Shown here piece by piece: positions 43,794 to 52,893 of a stretch of DNA of 64,000 bases. The DNA comes from Flavobacteriaceae bacterium (GTDB lineage: Bacteria > Bacteroidota > Bacteroidia > Flavobacteriales > Flavobacteriaceae), in NCBI GenBank assembly GCA_003443635.1, contig CP031964.1:2760321-2824320 (forward strand), in the 5' to 3' direction. A model generated the notes under the pieces. That model was not told the origin of the DNA, ran no database searches, and saw only the letters and a list, made by a program, of their open reading frames with translations. The number at the start of each line of letters is the position of its first letter. Positions within the stretch are counted from its first letter, which is position 1. The position numbers were made by a program, and so were the translations under genes.

Positions 43794-45191
43794 TTATTTA
43801 GTCAATAAGCTATCAATTACTTCCCATATTGTTTCAGATGCTTTTGCTGGTGCATCTCCTGCTACTATTTTAAACCATTTTGAGCCTTCTACTACGTTGG
43901 ATGTTTTCTTCTTTAAAGTGTTATCTACGATACTCTCTAAATCCTTTTTATCGGTACAGAAAATTACAGCTTCCTGACTTGGCATAGATCTAAAGTGTAC
44001 ATATTTATAATTCTGTCCTATATCTCTAATGCCTTTTTTAAGTTGTGGTTGTTCATAATTATAATAAACACAAGGTTTATTATGCACTACAAAATCAAAT
44101 ACTGTAGAGGAACACACATTGGTCACAAATTCACTGTGTTCACAAATGTTATATAACATTTTAAAATCTTCTTTTGCAGGTAAAACCTGATTCCATTGTC
44201 CTCCTATTTGCTTCCAAATTGGATCTATAACTTTAATAATATCATTATTTGATTCTATTACAGCATCATACCTCGATGTAAAATCTACAGGGCATTTTCT
44301 GTATATAATACCTAAATTTTCGCCTTCCTCATTGAGGTTTCTTACTACGTTTGCTAAGTCTTCTAAATAGTATTGATCTAATGGTGAAGTAGTTTCATCA
44401 TCTCCTGAATAGCAGATATATTTTTTGTCTTCGTCTAAATTATGTTCTTTAAAAAATTCTGATTTAGATTGTAATAAATTAGTATTATAATGAGGTTCAA
44501 ACTGTGGAGTTCCAGTAACAAAAACTTGTGATTCTTTTATAAAAGGGTAATATTTTAATACCTCACTCTTCATTAAATCACTCCATACAAAATAATAATC
44601 TGTTTCTACTACTTGCATAGCTTTAGGAACATTATCCCAAGAATATACAAAAGCTACTGTTAGAATACCTAAGTCTTTAGCTGCTAACAAAGCGCTTATA
44701 GATTGTGTAGCTCTTTGTGTCGTACAAAACACTATATCTGGTTTATGAATTTCTAATTGCGCTTTACAATATTTGTATTTTGAAGTAGAACGTTCTAAAG
44801 CATTAATTTTTTTACGAAGGTATATAACTCCTTTTTCTGAAGAATATAATCCTATTAATATCTTTGTATATATACTTTTAAAAATATTTTTTAAGCCTTT
44901 ATAATTAAATGGAAATTTATATGTGGTATATACGAAATCGTTAAACTTATCTCTAGACACATTTAATTCTGCACGCTTCCTGGCTCTAGTATAGATCGGT
45001 AATAATTTATGAGTTGTGTGATTCTCTATTTTTACTTCGTTAAAGCCTAAATCATCTTTTAATGAAAAAATGGTATTATTCCAATACTGAATATCAAACC
45101 CCATTCTCTCTCCTATGTTTTTAAAATCTGTGAATGCAAAATTTCTTAAGCCAACACCGTCAGGAAAAAAAACAAATATTTTTTTCTTCAT
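43794..45191 (-). CDS. putative GT-B-like transferase next to the nonulosonate genes
   Basis: I do not recognise a firm family. The 465-residue protein has two-domain GT-B character. The C-terminal ITNVCSSTVFDFVVHNKPCVYYNYEQP-like region (about 350-380) resembles the [ST]-[ST]-x-x-D donor loop of CDP-glycerol/poly-sialyl-type transferases. DIVFCTTQRATQSISALLAA and VFVTGTPQFEPHY look like the acceptor and inter-domain strands. It lies 20 bases after the NeuB-like gene on the same transcript, so transfer of the CMP-nonulosonic acid is the simplest hypothesis. It is not a match to known sialyltransferase families that I can confirm. Confidence 0.4.
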   Translation of the reverse strand: MKKKIFVFFPDGVGLRNFAFTDFKNIGERMGFDIQYWNNTIFSLKDDLGFNEVKIENHTTHKLLPIYTRARKRAELNVSRDKFNDFVYTTYKFPFNYKGLKNIFKSIYTKILIGLYSSEKGVIYLRKKINALERSTSKYKYCKAQLEIHKPDIVFCTTQRATQSISALLAAKDLGILTVAFVYSWDNVPKAMQVVETDYYFVWSDLMKSEVLKYYPFIKESQVFVTGTPQFEPHYNTNLLQSKSEFFKEHNLDEDKKYICYSGDDETTSPLDQYYLEDLANVVRNLNEEGENLGIIYRKCPVDFTSRYDAVIESNNDIIKVIDPIWKQIGGQWNQVLPAKEDFKMLYNICEHSEFVTNVCSSTVFDFVVHNKPCVYYNYEQPQLKKGIRDIGQNYKYVHFRSMPSQEAVIFCTDKKDLESIVDNTLKKKTSNVVEGSKWFKIVAGDAPAKASETIWEVIDSLLTK

Positions 45192-45211
45192 TCTAAATTT
45201 TAATAAATTAT

Positions 45212-46087
45212 CTATCCTTTTTGGTTTTTTAATTTATCACGCTGTACTTGTTCTATTGGTAAAACATCTGAAGATTTAAACGATAAAGCTTTATATACTG
45301 CAGTTAAATCTCTAGATAATTTACGCAAGCCCATTGGTTCTAAAGATGCTGCATGATCAGTACCTTTCCAAGTACGGTCTATTGTATAATGTCTTTCTAC
45401 AATATTTGCTCCTAAAGTATAGGCAGCTACATCTACAGCTATACCTAAATGATGTCCAGAAAAACCTATATGCTTTACATCATCTTCATATTTATCAATT
45501 AATAAATTAATATCTAAAAGACATACATCATCAAAAGGTACTGGATAGCCCGATGTGCAATTATAAAGTACTAAGTCCTTATTTCTTTTATGTTTTTTAA
45601 ATAATTGCACCAAATTATCTATTTCGGTTTTGGTGGTCATTCCAGTGGAAATATGGAGTTCTCCTTTATAATTTTTGCATAACCATTCTAACATTCTTGT
45701 ATTATTGTTACATGCCGATGGTATTTTAATAAACTCTGGCTCTAAAGATGTAATTTCTTTAGCTGATGTTACATCCCAAACCGATGTAGCATATGTAATT
45801 CCTATCTCTTCACAATAACCTTTTAGTTCTTTATGCTGTTCTAAATTAAATTCCAAAAATTCTCTATGCGCTCCATATGTATTTCCATATGAGTTTATAG
45901 GGTTTGGGTGTGGTTGATTATATTGTTCTTCTGTTAAGAGTTCTTTATTATGTCGTTTTTGAAATTTAACAGCATCAACGTTACAAAATATTTTAGCTAC
46001 TTTAATTAATTCTTTAGCTATTGTTATTTCTCCTTTATGATTACAGCCTATTTCGGCAATGATGTAGGGTTTTTTATATGTATTCAT
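45212..46087 (-). CDS. neuB: NeuB-type nonulosonic acid synthase, short form
   Basis: The enzyme condenses phosphoenolpyruvate with a six-carbon sugar (ManNAc or a mannose phosphate) to give a nine-carbon acid. The 291-residue protein has AEIGCNHKG at 11-19, KFQKR at 41-45, SGHHLG at 210-215 and ERH at 231-233. H212 and H233 have the spacing of the metal-binding histidines of known NeuB. KGTDHAASLEP follows at 241-251. It ends at residue 291, whereas classical NeuB (about 345) carries an additional C-terminal SAF/antifreeze-like domain that lends an arginine to the neighbour's site. That domain is absent. Stop and start lie close to the fused cytidylyltransferase gene (five bases). Confidence 0.85.
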   Translation of the reverse strand: MNTYKKPYIIAEIGCNHKGEITIAKELIKVAKIFCNVDAVKFQKRHNKELLTEEQYNQPHPNPINSYGNTYGAHREFLEFNLEQHKELKGYCEEIGITYATSVWDVTSAKEITSLEPEFIKIPSACNNNTRMLEWLCKNYKGELHISTGMTTKTEIDNLVQLFKKHKRNKDLVLYNCTSGYPVPFDDVCLLDINLLIDKYEDDVKHIGFSGHHLGIAVDVAAYTLGANIVERHYTIDRTWKGTDHAASLEPMGLRKLSRDLTAVYKALSFKSSDVLPIEQVQRDKLKNQKG

Positions 46088-46092
46088 AAAAT

Positions 46093-47247
46093 CTAAAATC
46101 GTTTATTATAATTACTGATAAATTGACATGCTTCTCGAATAGCTCCAGCGCCAGAATTTTTTGATAATACTACATCTGCATTTTGTTTTACAATACTTGT
46201 TGCATTATTTGGTGCAAACGACCATCCTACACTACATATGTTAGTTAAGTCATTAACATCATCTCCAACATAAGCAACACTAGCTACTGATAAACTATTT
46301 TTTTCTGAAATATAATTTAATAATGTGTATTTATCTTTTACACCCAGATATACATTTTGAATGTTGAGTTTTTTCATACGTTTTGCAACTAACTCTGATT
46401 GTTCTGAGGTCATTACAATTACTTCAATATTAAACTGCCTTAAAATTTCAAGCCCCATGCCATCTCGCATATCAAACGTTTTAGACAACTCTCCTTCTTT
46501 ACTATAAGTCACAGTACCATCAGTAAATACACCATCTACATCTAATACTAAGTGTGTGATTTTTTTTGTTTCTTTTAATCGTTTTTGACGCTCAATTAAA
46601 AGATTTTCAACAATAATCCAGTCATTTTCAGAATCTATCTCATATAAAGATTCTTCTGGCATTTTTACAATAGCAATTTTACTTCCTAATCGATTTCCTG
46701 TACGCTTTAAAGATGCTTTGGTACTTGTATAAACAGCCCCATTTTCTATTAATAAACCATCAAAATTTTGACGCCTTGGTCTTTCTAATAAATTATAGTT
46801 TATTGGAGTACCATTTTCATTCCATAAAAAACGATGTGTTTTAACAACAGTTAGTACTGAATCGTAATCTTCTTTTAATTTTTCCAAGCAAGCATTGATA
46901 TGTTCGCGTTTGGTAAATGGTGATGTTGCTTGTAATAAGCAAAAGACATCAAAATTATAATCTATTTTTTTACAAAATTCTAATATCGCCATTTCTGTTG
47001 AAGCACTATCTGAAGCACTTTCTGCACTTCTCAATAACGCTTTAACTTTTGAGGTCCAATGATATTCTTTTCCTATAAAATCAATAATAGTTTGATCATC
47101 TGTATAAACGTAAATCTCATCTAAATTAGAAAAAATAGCTTCTCCTAAAACCCAAGTATATAATGGTCTACCAACCATTTTACGTTTATTTTTATTAAGC
47201 ACACCTTTAGAGCCTTTTCGCAATGGAATAAATCCTACTGTTTTCAT
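46093..47247 (-). CDS. neuA: CMP-nonulosonate synthetase fused to KdsC-type phosphatase
   Basis: The 384-residue protein fuses two enzymes. Residues 1-220 are a cytidylyltransferase activating a nonulosonic acid with CTP: LRKGSKGVLNKN at 9-20, LLQATSP at 104-110 and ENGAVY at 168-173. Residues 231-384 are a cap-less HAD phosphatase of the KdsC type: LDVDGVFTDGTVT with D236 and D238, then GDDVND at 328-333. This order matches animal CMAS proteins and some bacterial CMP-sialate synthetases. In a KDN-like route, the phosphatase half would remove the phosphate left by a NeuB acting on mannose 6-phosphate. The gene lies 90 bases after colD. Confidence 0.88.
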   Translation of the reverse strand: MKTVGFIPLRKGSKGVLNKNKRKMVGRPLYTWVLGEAIFSNLDEIYVYTDDQTIIDFIGKEYHWTSKVKALLRSAESASDSASTEMAILEFCKKIDYNFDVFCLLQATSPFTKREHINACLEKLKEDYDSVLTVVKTHRFLWNENGTPINYNLLERPRRQNFDGLLIENGAVYTSTKASLKRTGNRLGSKIAIVKMPEESLYEIDSENDWIIVENLLIERQKRLKETKKITHLVLDVDGVFTDGTVTYSKEGELSKTFDMRDGMGLEILRQFNIEVIVMTSEQSELVAKRMKKLNIQNVYLGVKDKYTLLNYISEKNSLSVASVAYVGDDVNDLTNICSVGWSFAPNNATSIVKQNADVVLSKNSGAGAIREACQFISNYNKRF

Positions 47248-47337
47248 TCTAATTATTTAATTCATATCATTTATGCTAAAATACATTTTTTATCGACGAA
47301 ATACCAAATAATAGGATAAAATGCAACAAATCTCATT

Positions 47338-48504
47338 TTATAATTCAGACAAAACTGTATATAGGTGTTTTATTTCTTCTTTTATAGGTGTTTGATGATT
47401 CCCGACAAATAAGCCGTTTTCATCTAAATATTTTGCGTTCTTCATTTCTCCAAAAATTTCGTAATCAAAATATTTCAAAACTTCATTTTTCGTAAAATCC
47501 CCAGTAACTATAGGTCTACAATCTATATTATTTTGTGTTAATTTTTCAACAACATCTTTACGTTTTAACTTAGATTCAGGTTTTATTATCAAACTAAAAC
47601 CAAACCAACTACTATGATCTATATTTGTCTGTGTATAGAAATCTTTATGATTTTTAAATAGAGTTTGAAACTGTATTGCATTTTTTCGTCTGTGCTTTAA
47701 AAAGTTTGGCAATTTCTTTAATTGTTGTTCACCTATTGCTCCACACATTTCTACAGGCCTTAGATTGTAGCCTGGTAAAACAAATCTAAAGGATTCTGTA
47801 AACCAATCATCAGATTTATTTATCACTTTATTTTCCTTTGGCAAATGTCTTGTCCAACCGTGTGCTCTTAAGCTAATTAGCACATGGTACAACTCTTCAT
47901 CATCTGTAACAATTAAACCACCTTCCATTGTTGCCATATGGTGAGAGAAAAATGTAGAAAATGTCCCCATTACTCCAAAAGTTCCTGTTTGCTTTTCTTT
48001 ATATTCTGCACCCATAGATTCACAATTATCTTCCAATAATAGAATATTACGCGTTCCAATAATATTTTGTATTGTATCAAAATCGTTAGGGTTTCCTAAC
48101 AGATTAACTGCAAATATCATTTTGGTATCTTTGGTAACAGCTTTTTCAAGTTGCTCTAAATCAAAATTTAAAGTTTGTAAATCAATATCTACAAATTTTA
48201 ATTTTAATCCGTATTGATATAGAGGGTAATATGTAGTAGACCAAGATACTGCTGGCACAATAACTTCATCTCCTTTTTTTAATTTTGGTTTTTTTGTGTA
48301 AAATAATGCTGCTATTGCCAGTAGGTTCGCTGAAGAACCCGAATTTACCATCACACAATGTTTAGAATCTACAAATGATGCAAACTCCGTTTCAAATTGT
48401 TTAACGTGTTTACCCATTGTATACATATCACTAGCTATAACTGCTTTAATAGCTTCTATCTCTTTATCATCCCAAGTAGATGTTGCTAGCGGATACTTTA
48501 TCAT
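47338..48504 (-). CDS. colD: GDP-4-keto-6-deoxy-D-mannose 3-dehydratase (ColD-type)
   Basis: ColD is a PLP-dependent enzyme that removes the 3-hydroxyl of GDP-4-keto-6-deoxy-mannose on the way to GDP-L-colitose. The 388-residue protein has the fold of DegT/DnrJ aminotransferases, but the usual PLP lysine is replaced by histidine in FFSHHMATMEGG; H188 is at the position of the catalytic base of E. coli ColD. PLATSTWDDKE, PAVSWSTTYYPL and LRAHGWTRHLPKE all fit ColD as I recall it. The neighbouring genes (ColC/Fcl type and gmd) are the matching pathway. The start overlaps the upstream stop (ATGA). Confidence 0.9.
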   Translation of the reverse strand: MIKYPLATSTWDDKEIEAIKAVIASDMYTMGKHVKQFETEFASFVDSKHCVMVNSGSSANLLAIAALFYTKKPKLKKGDEVIVPAVSWSTTYYPLYQYGLKLKFVDIDLQTLNFDLEQLEKAVTKDTKMIFAVNLLGNPNDFDTIQNIIGTRNILLLEDNCESMGAEYKEKQTGTFGVMGTFSTFFSHHMATMEGGLIVTDDEELYHVLISLRAHGWTRHLPKENKVINKSDDWFTESFRFVLPGYNLRPVEMCGAIGEQQLKKLPNFLKHRRKNAIQFQTLFKNHKDFYTQTNIDHSSWFGFSLIIKPESKLKRKDVVEKLTQNNIDCRPIVTGDFTKNEVLKYFDYEIFGEMKNAKYLDENGLFVGNHQTPIKEEIKHLYTVLSEL

Positions 48505-49424
48505 TCAATTACTTCTTTATAGTATTCATAAGTTTTTTTCAAACCTTCTTGTAATGTTGTTTTTGCTTTCCAACCAAAAATAGTTAATCTAGTATCATCT
48601 ATTAATTTTTGCGTCATACCAACTGGTTTACTTATATCATGTTTAAATGTACCTGTATAACCAATAACATTTGCTATTTCTTTATAATAGTCATTTATTG
48701 TGTAGTCATGACCTAATCCTACATTTATGTTTTGTGGCATTTTATGAAAATGTTCTATTGCATAAAAAATAAAATCCGCAAAATCTTCTGCATACATAAA
48801 TTCACGCCTTGCTTCTCCTGTTCCCCAAATAGTCACACTTTTTTCCGACTTAGTTTTAGCTTCATCAATTTTCCTGATTACTGCTGGTACCATATGTGAA
48901 TGTTCAAATGAAAATTTATCATATTTGCCATACAAATTACATGGTATTACTGTTTTATATTGGTAATAATTATTTTCTTTATTAATATACTCACATAATC
49001 TTGTCGATATAATTTTAGCAAGCGCATACCCTTCATTTGTTGGTTCTAGTTCGCCCTTCAAAATAAGATTCTCATTTAATGGATTAGTAGCTTCTCGAGG
49101 ATACATACAAGAACTAGATAAATTTATAAAATATTTTATTTTATTTTCTTTTGCAGCTAAAATCAAATTTCTACCCATATCCAAATTTTTAACTAAAAAA
49201 TTTACTGGGTTAGCTATATTATCTTGAATACCTCCCACTAATCCTGCTGCATGAATAATATAATCTGGGTGATGTAGTTTAATATATTTATTTACTTCCT
49301 TATAGTTCTCTAAATCTAATTGATTTCGAGATGGTGCTACTATATTATATTGTTTTGAATTGGCATTGAATTCGAGAATATTCTTCCCAACCATGCCACT
49401 CCCTCCTGTTAGTAAAATCTTCAT
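48501..49424 (-). CDS. colC: GDP-sugar epimerase-reductase (ColC/Fcl family)
   Basis: This 307-residue short-chain dehydrogenase belongs to the GDP-fucose synthase family. The nucleotide motif is MKILLTGGSGMVGKN and the catalytic site is SSSCMYP with YALAK as the Y-x3-K pair. The NVGLGHDYTINDYYKEIA segment is usual for the family. In E. coli O55 the equivalent ColC epimerises C5 and reduces C4 of the ColD product to GDP-L-colitose. Between colD and gmd that role is preferred over GDP-fucose synthesis. An upstream in-frame ATG (49436) would overlap gmd by 11 bases; the ATG at 49424 gives the normal MKILLTGG start. Confidence 0.85.
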   Translation of the reverse strand: MKILLTGGSGMVGKNILEFNANSKQYNIVAPSRNQLDLENYKEVNKYIKLHHPDYIIHAAGLVGGIQDNIANPVNFLVKNLDMGRNLILAAKENKIKYFINLSSSCMYPREATNPLNENLILKGELEPTNEGYALAKIISTRLCEYINKENNYYQYKTVIPCNLYGKYDKFSFEHSHMVPAVIRKIDEAKTKSEKSVTIWGTGEARREFMYAEDFADFIFYAIEHFHKMPQNINVGLGHDYTINDYYKEIANVIGYTGTFKHDISKPVGMTQKLIDDTRLTIFGWKAKTTLQEGLKKTYEYYKEVIE

Positions 49425-49425
49425 T

Positions 49426-50496
49426 TTATATAACATTCGATTTATATTTCACAACATAATCCAGGTCATGCTTCATCATCATTTTCACTAATCTTTCAAA
49501 TGATGTTTTATTTGGGTTCCAACCTAAATTCTTTTTTGCTTTAGATGGATCGCCTAAAAGTGTGTCAACTTCTGCTAACCTATAATAGTTAGAGTCAATT
49601 TCTATTAATACTTTTCCTGTTTTGCTACAAACTCCACATTCATTCTCATTTTCTCCTTCCCATTTCAATATTATATTTGCTTCAGCAAATGCTAGCTCAC
49701 AAAAATATCTTACTGTATGTTGTATTCCTGTACTTATAACATAATCTTCAGGAACGTCTTGCTGTAACATTAACCACATACATTCAACAAAATCTTTGGC
49801 ATACCCCCAATCCCTCTTAGCATTTAAGTTTCCTAAATATAATTTATCTTGAATACCGTGTACAATCCTAGCTGCTGCCAAGGTAATTTTACGTGTTACA
49901 AATGTTTCTCCTCTACGTTCAGATTCATGATTAAATAAAATACCATTTACAGCAAATATGTTATAGGATTCTCTATAATTTTTGGTAATCCAATAGGCAT
50001 ATAATTTTGCTACTCCATATGGAGATCGTGGATAAAAAGGAGTTGTTTCTGTTTGCGGAGTTTCTTGAACTTTACCATATAATTCTGAAGTTGACGCTTG
50101 ATAAATTTTAGTTTTCTTTTCTAAACCACAAATTCTAATTGCTTCCAAAAGTCGTAATGTTCCCATACCATCAGTTTCTGCTGTATACTCTGGCATATCA
50201 AAAGATACTTTTACATGAGATTGTGCTGCTAAATTATAAATTTCGTCCGGCTGAATTTGCTGTACCAATCTAATAAGATTTGTAGCATCTGTCATATCTC
50301 CGTAATGTAACTTAATACTCTGCTTTTGATGCAAATCTTTTAAAAGTGTGTCTATATATAAATGCTCAATACGCTCTGTATTAAATGTAGAGCTTCGTCT
50401 TATTACTCCATGAACTTTATAACTCTTACTTATTAACAACTCTGCTAAGTATGAACCATCTTGGCCATTTATTCCTGTAATTAAAGCTGTTTTCAT
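49426..50496 (-). CDS. gmd: GDP-mannose 4,6-dehydratase
   Basis: Gmd converts GDP-mannose to GDP-4-keto-6-deoxy-mannose, the shared precursor of GDP-fucose, GDP-rhamnose and GDP-colitose. The 356-residue protein has the nucleotide motif [33 protein letters not shown]-like [21 protein letters not shown], the catalytic Y-x3-K in [10 protein letters not shown] and [17 protein letters not shown]. Length and motifs are standard. It heads a three-gene module with colC and colD. GDP-mannose supply genes (manB/manC) are not in the window. Confidence 0.96.
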   Translation of the reverse strand: MKTALITGINGQDGSYLAELLISKSYKVHGVIRRSSTFNTERIEHLYIDTLLKDLHQKQSIKLHYGDMTDATNLIRLVQQIQPDEIYNLAAQSHVKVSFDMPEYTAETDGMGTLRLLEAIRICGLEKKTKIYQASTSELYGKVQETPQTETTPFYPRSPYGVAKLYAYWITKNYRESYNIFAVNGILFNHESERRGETFVTRKITLAAARIVHGIQDKLYLGNLNAKRDWGYAKDFVECMWLMLQQDVPEDYVISTGIQHTVRYFCELAFAEANIILKWEGENENECGVCSKTGKVLIEIDSNYYRLAEVDTLLGDPSKAKKNLGWNPNKTSFERLVKMMMKHDLDYVVKYKSNVI

Positions 50497-50539
50497 ATAT
50501 AAGTACTTAAAATGTAAATATAATTAACTTCATATTATT

Positions 50540-51442
50540 TTAATTACTGTTATTAATAAAAGTACTTACTTCTGAAGTAAATATTTCAGCGCCGTTTTTC
50601 ATTAAATGAGATACATCTCTATAGTAAGATTCATTTTTATATACAGGATTCAAAGTATCGTATATCATTATTTTATTTTCCTGTTGAACTAATTCATTAA
50701 ATCGATTTAAAAAACTAGTATTAAATATTCTATAATTAGGTGGAAAAATGAATATTAATTCAATTTGATTGGATTTGCATAATTCTTGAATTCTTGAAAA
50801 AGCATGCAGTTTTTCTTTTTGTTCAAATTCTGTAGAATACTTTTCAAAAGTACTCTTATAAGTCATTTTAGAGTTTCCTTTTGACAAAATAACTTTAGAA
50901 CCAAACGCTGTCATTTTATTTATTGGTAAAACATTATTTTTTTTCAAATTAAAATCTTTTCGATTTACTCTCGATAAACAAAAGATTTTAGACAATACAT
51001 TTTTATTTCCTCTTCTAATAAGTTCATTATTAATGTAATTATATTTTTTTAATGGAGATAATCTATCGATTCTAAACTTTAATGTTGGCTCATAATTAAA
51101 CTCATAAATATCGTCAATAATGAGTATAACTTTTTTAGGTTTTGTATTAAACTTTAATAGGGTTTTTAATAAAAACTCTTGAAACACTATATCTGCTCCT
51201 CTATAAGATAAATTATACGATGTTAAGCCTGTCTCATTTTGTAACTGTTCTGCAATAATATTATTAGCGCCGCGAGATGAACCTAAAACAATAAGGTTTT
51301 TATTCATTTCTCCTTTTAATATATATTCTAATCGTTTATCGTATTCTTTATTTGGCGCATTAGCAATAAAAAAATAAATACTCTTTTCAACAATAAAAAA
51401 AAGGGCACTAAAAACTACAATATTTAAAAGAAATTTTTTCAT
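50540..51442 (-). CDS. SGNH-like accessory protein paired with MBOAT
   Basis: This 300-residue protein has an N-terminal membrane anchor (residues 5-28) and then a domain with SGNH-hydrolase shape. LIVLGSSRGANNI provides the GSS block, LIFIFPPNYRIF is the middle strand and YYRDVSHLMKNGAEI gives the D-x-x-H pair. In alginate, DltD and similar systems, proteins of this kind work beside an MBOAT acyltransferase to place acyl groups on glycans outside the membrane. It starts two bases after the MBOAT gene. The serine hydrolase activity is inferred. Confidence 0.7.
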   Translation of the reverse strand: MKKFLLNIVVFSALFFIVEKSIYFFIANAPNKEYDKRLEYILKGEMNKNLIVLGSSRGANNIIAEQLQNETGLTSYNLSYRGADIVFQEFLLKTLLKFNTKPKKVILIIDDIYEFNYEPTLKFRIDRLSPLKKYNYINNELIRRGNKNVLSKIFCLSRVNRKDFNLKKNNVLPINKMTAFGSKVILSKGNSKMTYKSTFEKYSTEFEQKEKLHAFSRIQELCKSNQIELIFIFPPNYRIFNTSFLNRFNELVQQENKIMIYDTLNPVYKNESYYRDVSHLMKNGAEIFTSEVSTFINNSN

Positions 51443-51444
51443 TC

Positions 51445-52884
51445 TTAAAATTGAAAGTAAATAAACTCTTGTTCAACATTACTGCTATAAATAAAAATAC
51501 AAGCAATTAATATCATATAAAATGTCCATCTAAAAAATTTATGCCTGGCTAAAAACATATTACTTATTGCATATTTTTGATCTCTACCAAACCATTCTAT
51601 TATCATAAAAACCATAATTAAAACCATTACATCCAAAGGTCTGATTTCTGGAATTCTAAAAAATGATGATGTAAAGATTTCTTTTATAAAACTAAAAGCA
51701 TGGGTAATCGATTCTGCTCTAAAAAAAATCCATGCAAACACTGTTAAACTAAACGTTATACCTATAGAAATAACTTCTCTAAAGCTCGGTAATAAAGTTT
51801 TCTGAGCAACGTTATCAAGGTATTTTCTGTTTTTTTTAGCAAGTAATAATGGTAAAAAATAAAGCGCATTTAAAAACCCCCAAGCAATAAACGTCCAATT
51901 TGCTCCATGCCAAAATCCACTTACTAAAAATATAATAAATGTATTTCTAATTTTCATCCAAATACTTCCTTGACTCCCTCCTAATGGAATATATAAATAA
52001 TCTCTAAACCATGTAGATAACGAAATATGCCAACGTCTCCAAAACTCTGCTATATTTCTAGAAAAATACGGAAAAGCAAAGTTTTGTTTTAAATCAAAAC
52101 CAAACAATCTAGAAGTACCAATAGCTATATCTGAATAACCTGAAAAATCACCGTAAATTTGAAATGCAAAAAATAAAGCTCCAAAAAATAAAGTACTTCC
52201 TGAATAGTCTTCTGAGTTATTAAAAATTATATTAGCATATTTCGCACAATTATCTGCTATAACTATTTTTTTAAATAATCCCCACAAAATCTGACGCAAA
52301 CCATCAATAGCTTTAGAATAATGAAACTCTCTTTTATCATAAAATTGGGGTAATAAATTTGTAGCTCGTTCTATTGGACCTGCAACTAATTGTGGAAAGA
52401 AACTAACAAATGCTAAAAATGAGGCTATATCTCTTGTAGGTTCTAACTTTCGTTTATAAACATCTATAGTATAGCTTAATGTTTGAAATGTATAAAAACT
52501 AATCCCTACAGGAAGAATTATATTTAGCGTATTTGGAGATATTTTACTTCCAAAAAATGAAAAAGCCTCGACAAAATTATCTATAAAGAAATTGTAATAT
52601 TTAAAAAATCCTAAAAATCCTAAATTCACACAAATACTTATCCATAGTAATTGTTTTCGTTTATTAGGATTATTTTCTTTAGATAAACTTAATCCAATAA
52701 CATAATCTAATAATGAGCTAAAAATAATTAGAGATAAAAAACGCCAATCCCACCAGCCATAAAACACATAACTTGCAATTATTAAAAGTATGTTTTGAAA
52801 CCTTAGATTGGATTTGAAAACAAACCAATACAATACAAATATTATTGGCAAAAAAACAGCAAAGTCTAAAGAGTTAAATAACAT
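51445..52884 (-). CDS. MBOAT family O-acyltransferase (AlgI-like)
   Basis: This 479-residue polytopic protein is an MBOAT enzyme that moves acyl groups (commonly acetyl) across or at the membrane for glycan O-acylation. Markers are SYVFYGWWDWRFLSLI, FFPQLVAGPIERATNLLPQF, EFWRRWHISLSTWFRDYLYIPLGGS and the catalytic histidine in SGFWHGANWTFIAWG. About ten to eleven helices can be seen. The adjacent SGNH-like gene makes it an AlgI/AlgJ-type pair. The acylated residue is unknown. Confidence 0.93.
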   Translation of the reverse strand: MLFNSLDFAVFLPIIFVLYWFVFKSNLRFQNILLIIASYVFYGWWDWRFLSLIIFSSLLDYVIGLSLSKENNPNKRKQLLWISICVNLGFLGFFKYYNFFIDNFVEAFSFFGSKISPNTLNIILPVGISFYTFQTLSYTIDVYKRKLEPTRDIASFLAFVSFFPQLVAGPIERATNLLPQFYDKREFHYSKAIDGLRQILWGLFKKIVIADNCAKYANIIFNNSEDYSGSTLFFGALFFAFQIYGDFSGYSDIAIGTSRLFGFDLKQNFAFPYFSRNIAEFWRRWHISLSTWFRDYLYIPLGGSQGSIWMKIRNTFIIFLVSGFWHGANWTFIAWGFLNALYFLPLLLAKKNRKYLDNVAQKTLLPSFREVISIGITFSLTVFAWIFFRAESITHAFSFIKEIFTSSFFRIPEIRPLDVMVLIMVFMIIEWFGRDQKYAISNMFLARHKFFRWTFYMILIACIFIYSSNVEQEFIYFQF

Positions 52885-52893
52885 TAATTTGTT

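Noticed and set aside
47338-48504. Calling this gene a sugar aminotransferase
   Set aside because: The PLP-binding lysine is replaced by His188, and the sequence and neighbours fit ColD-type 3-dehydration.
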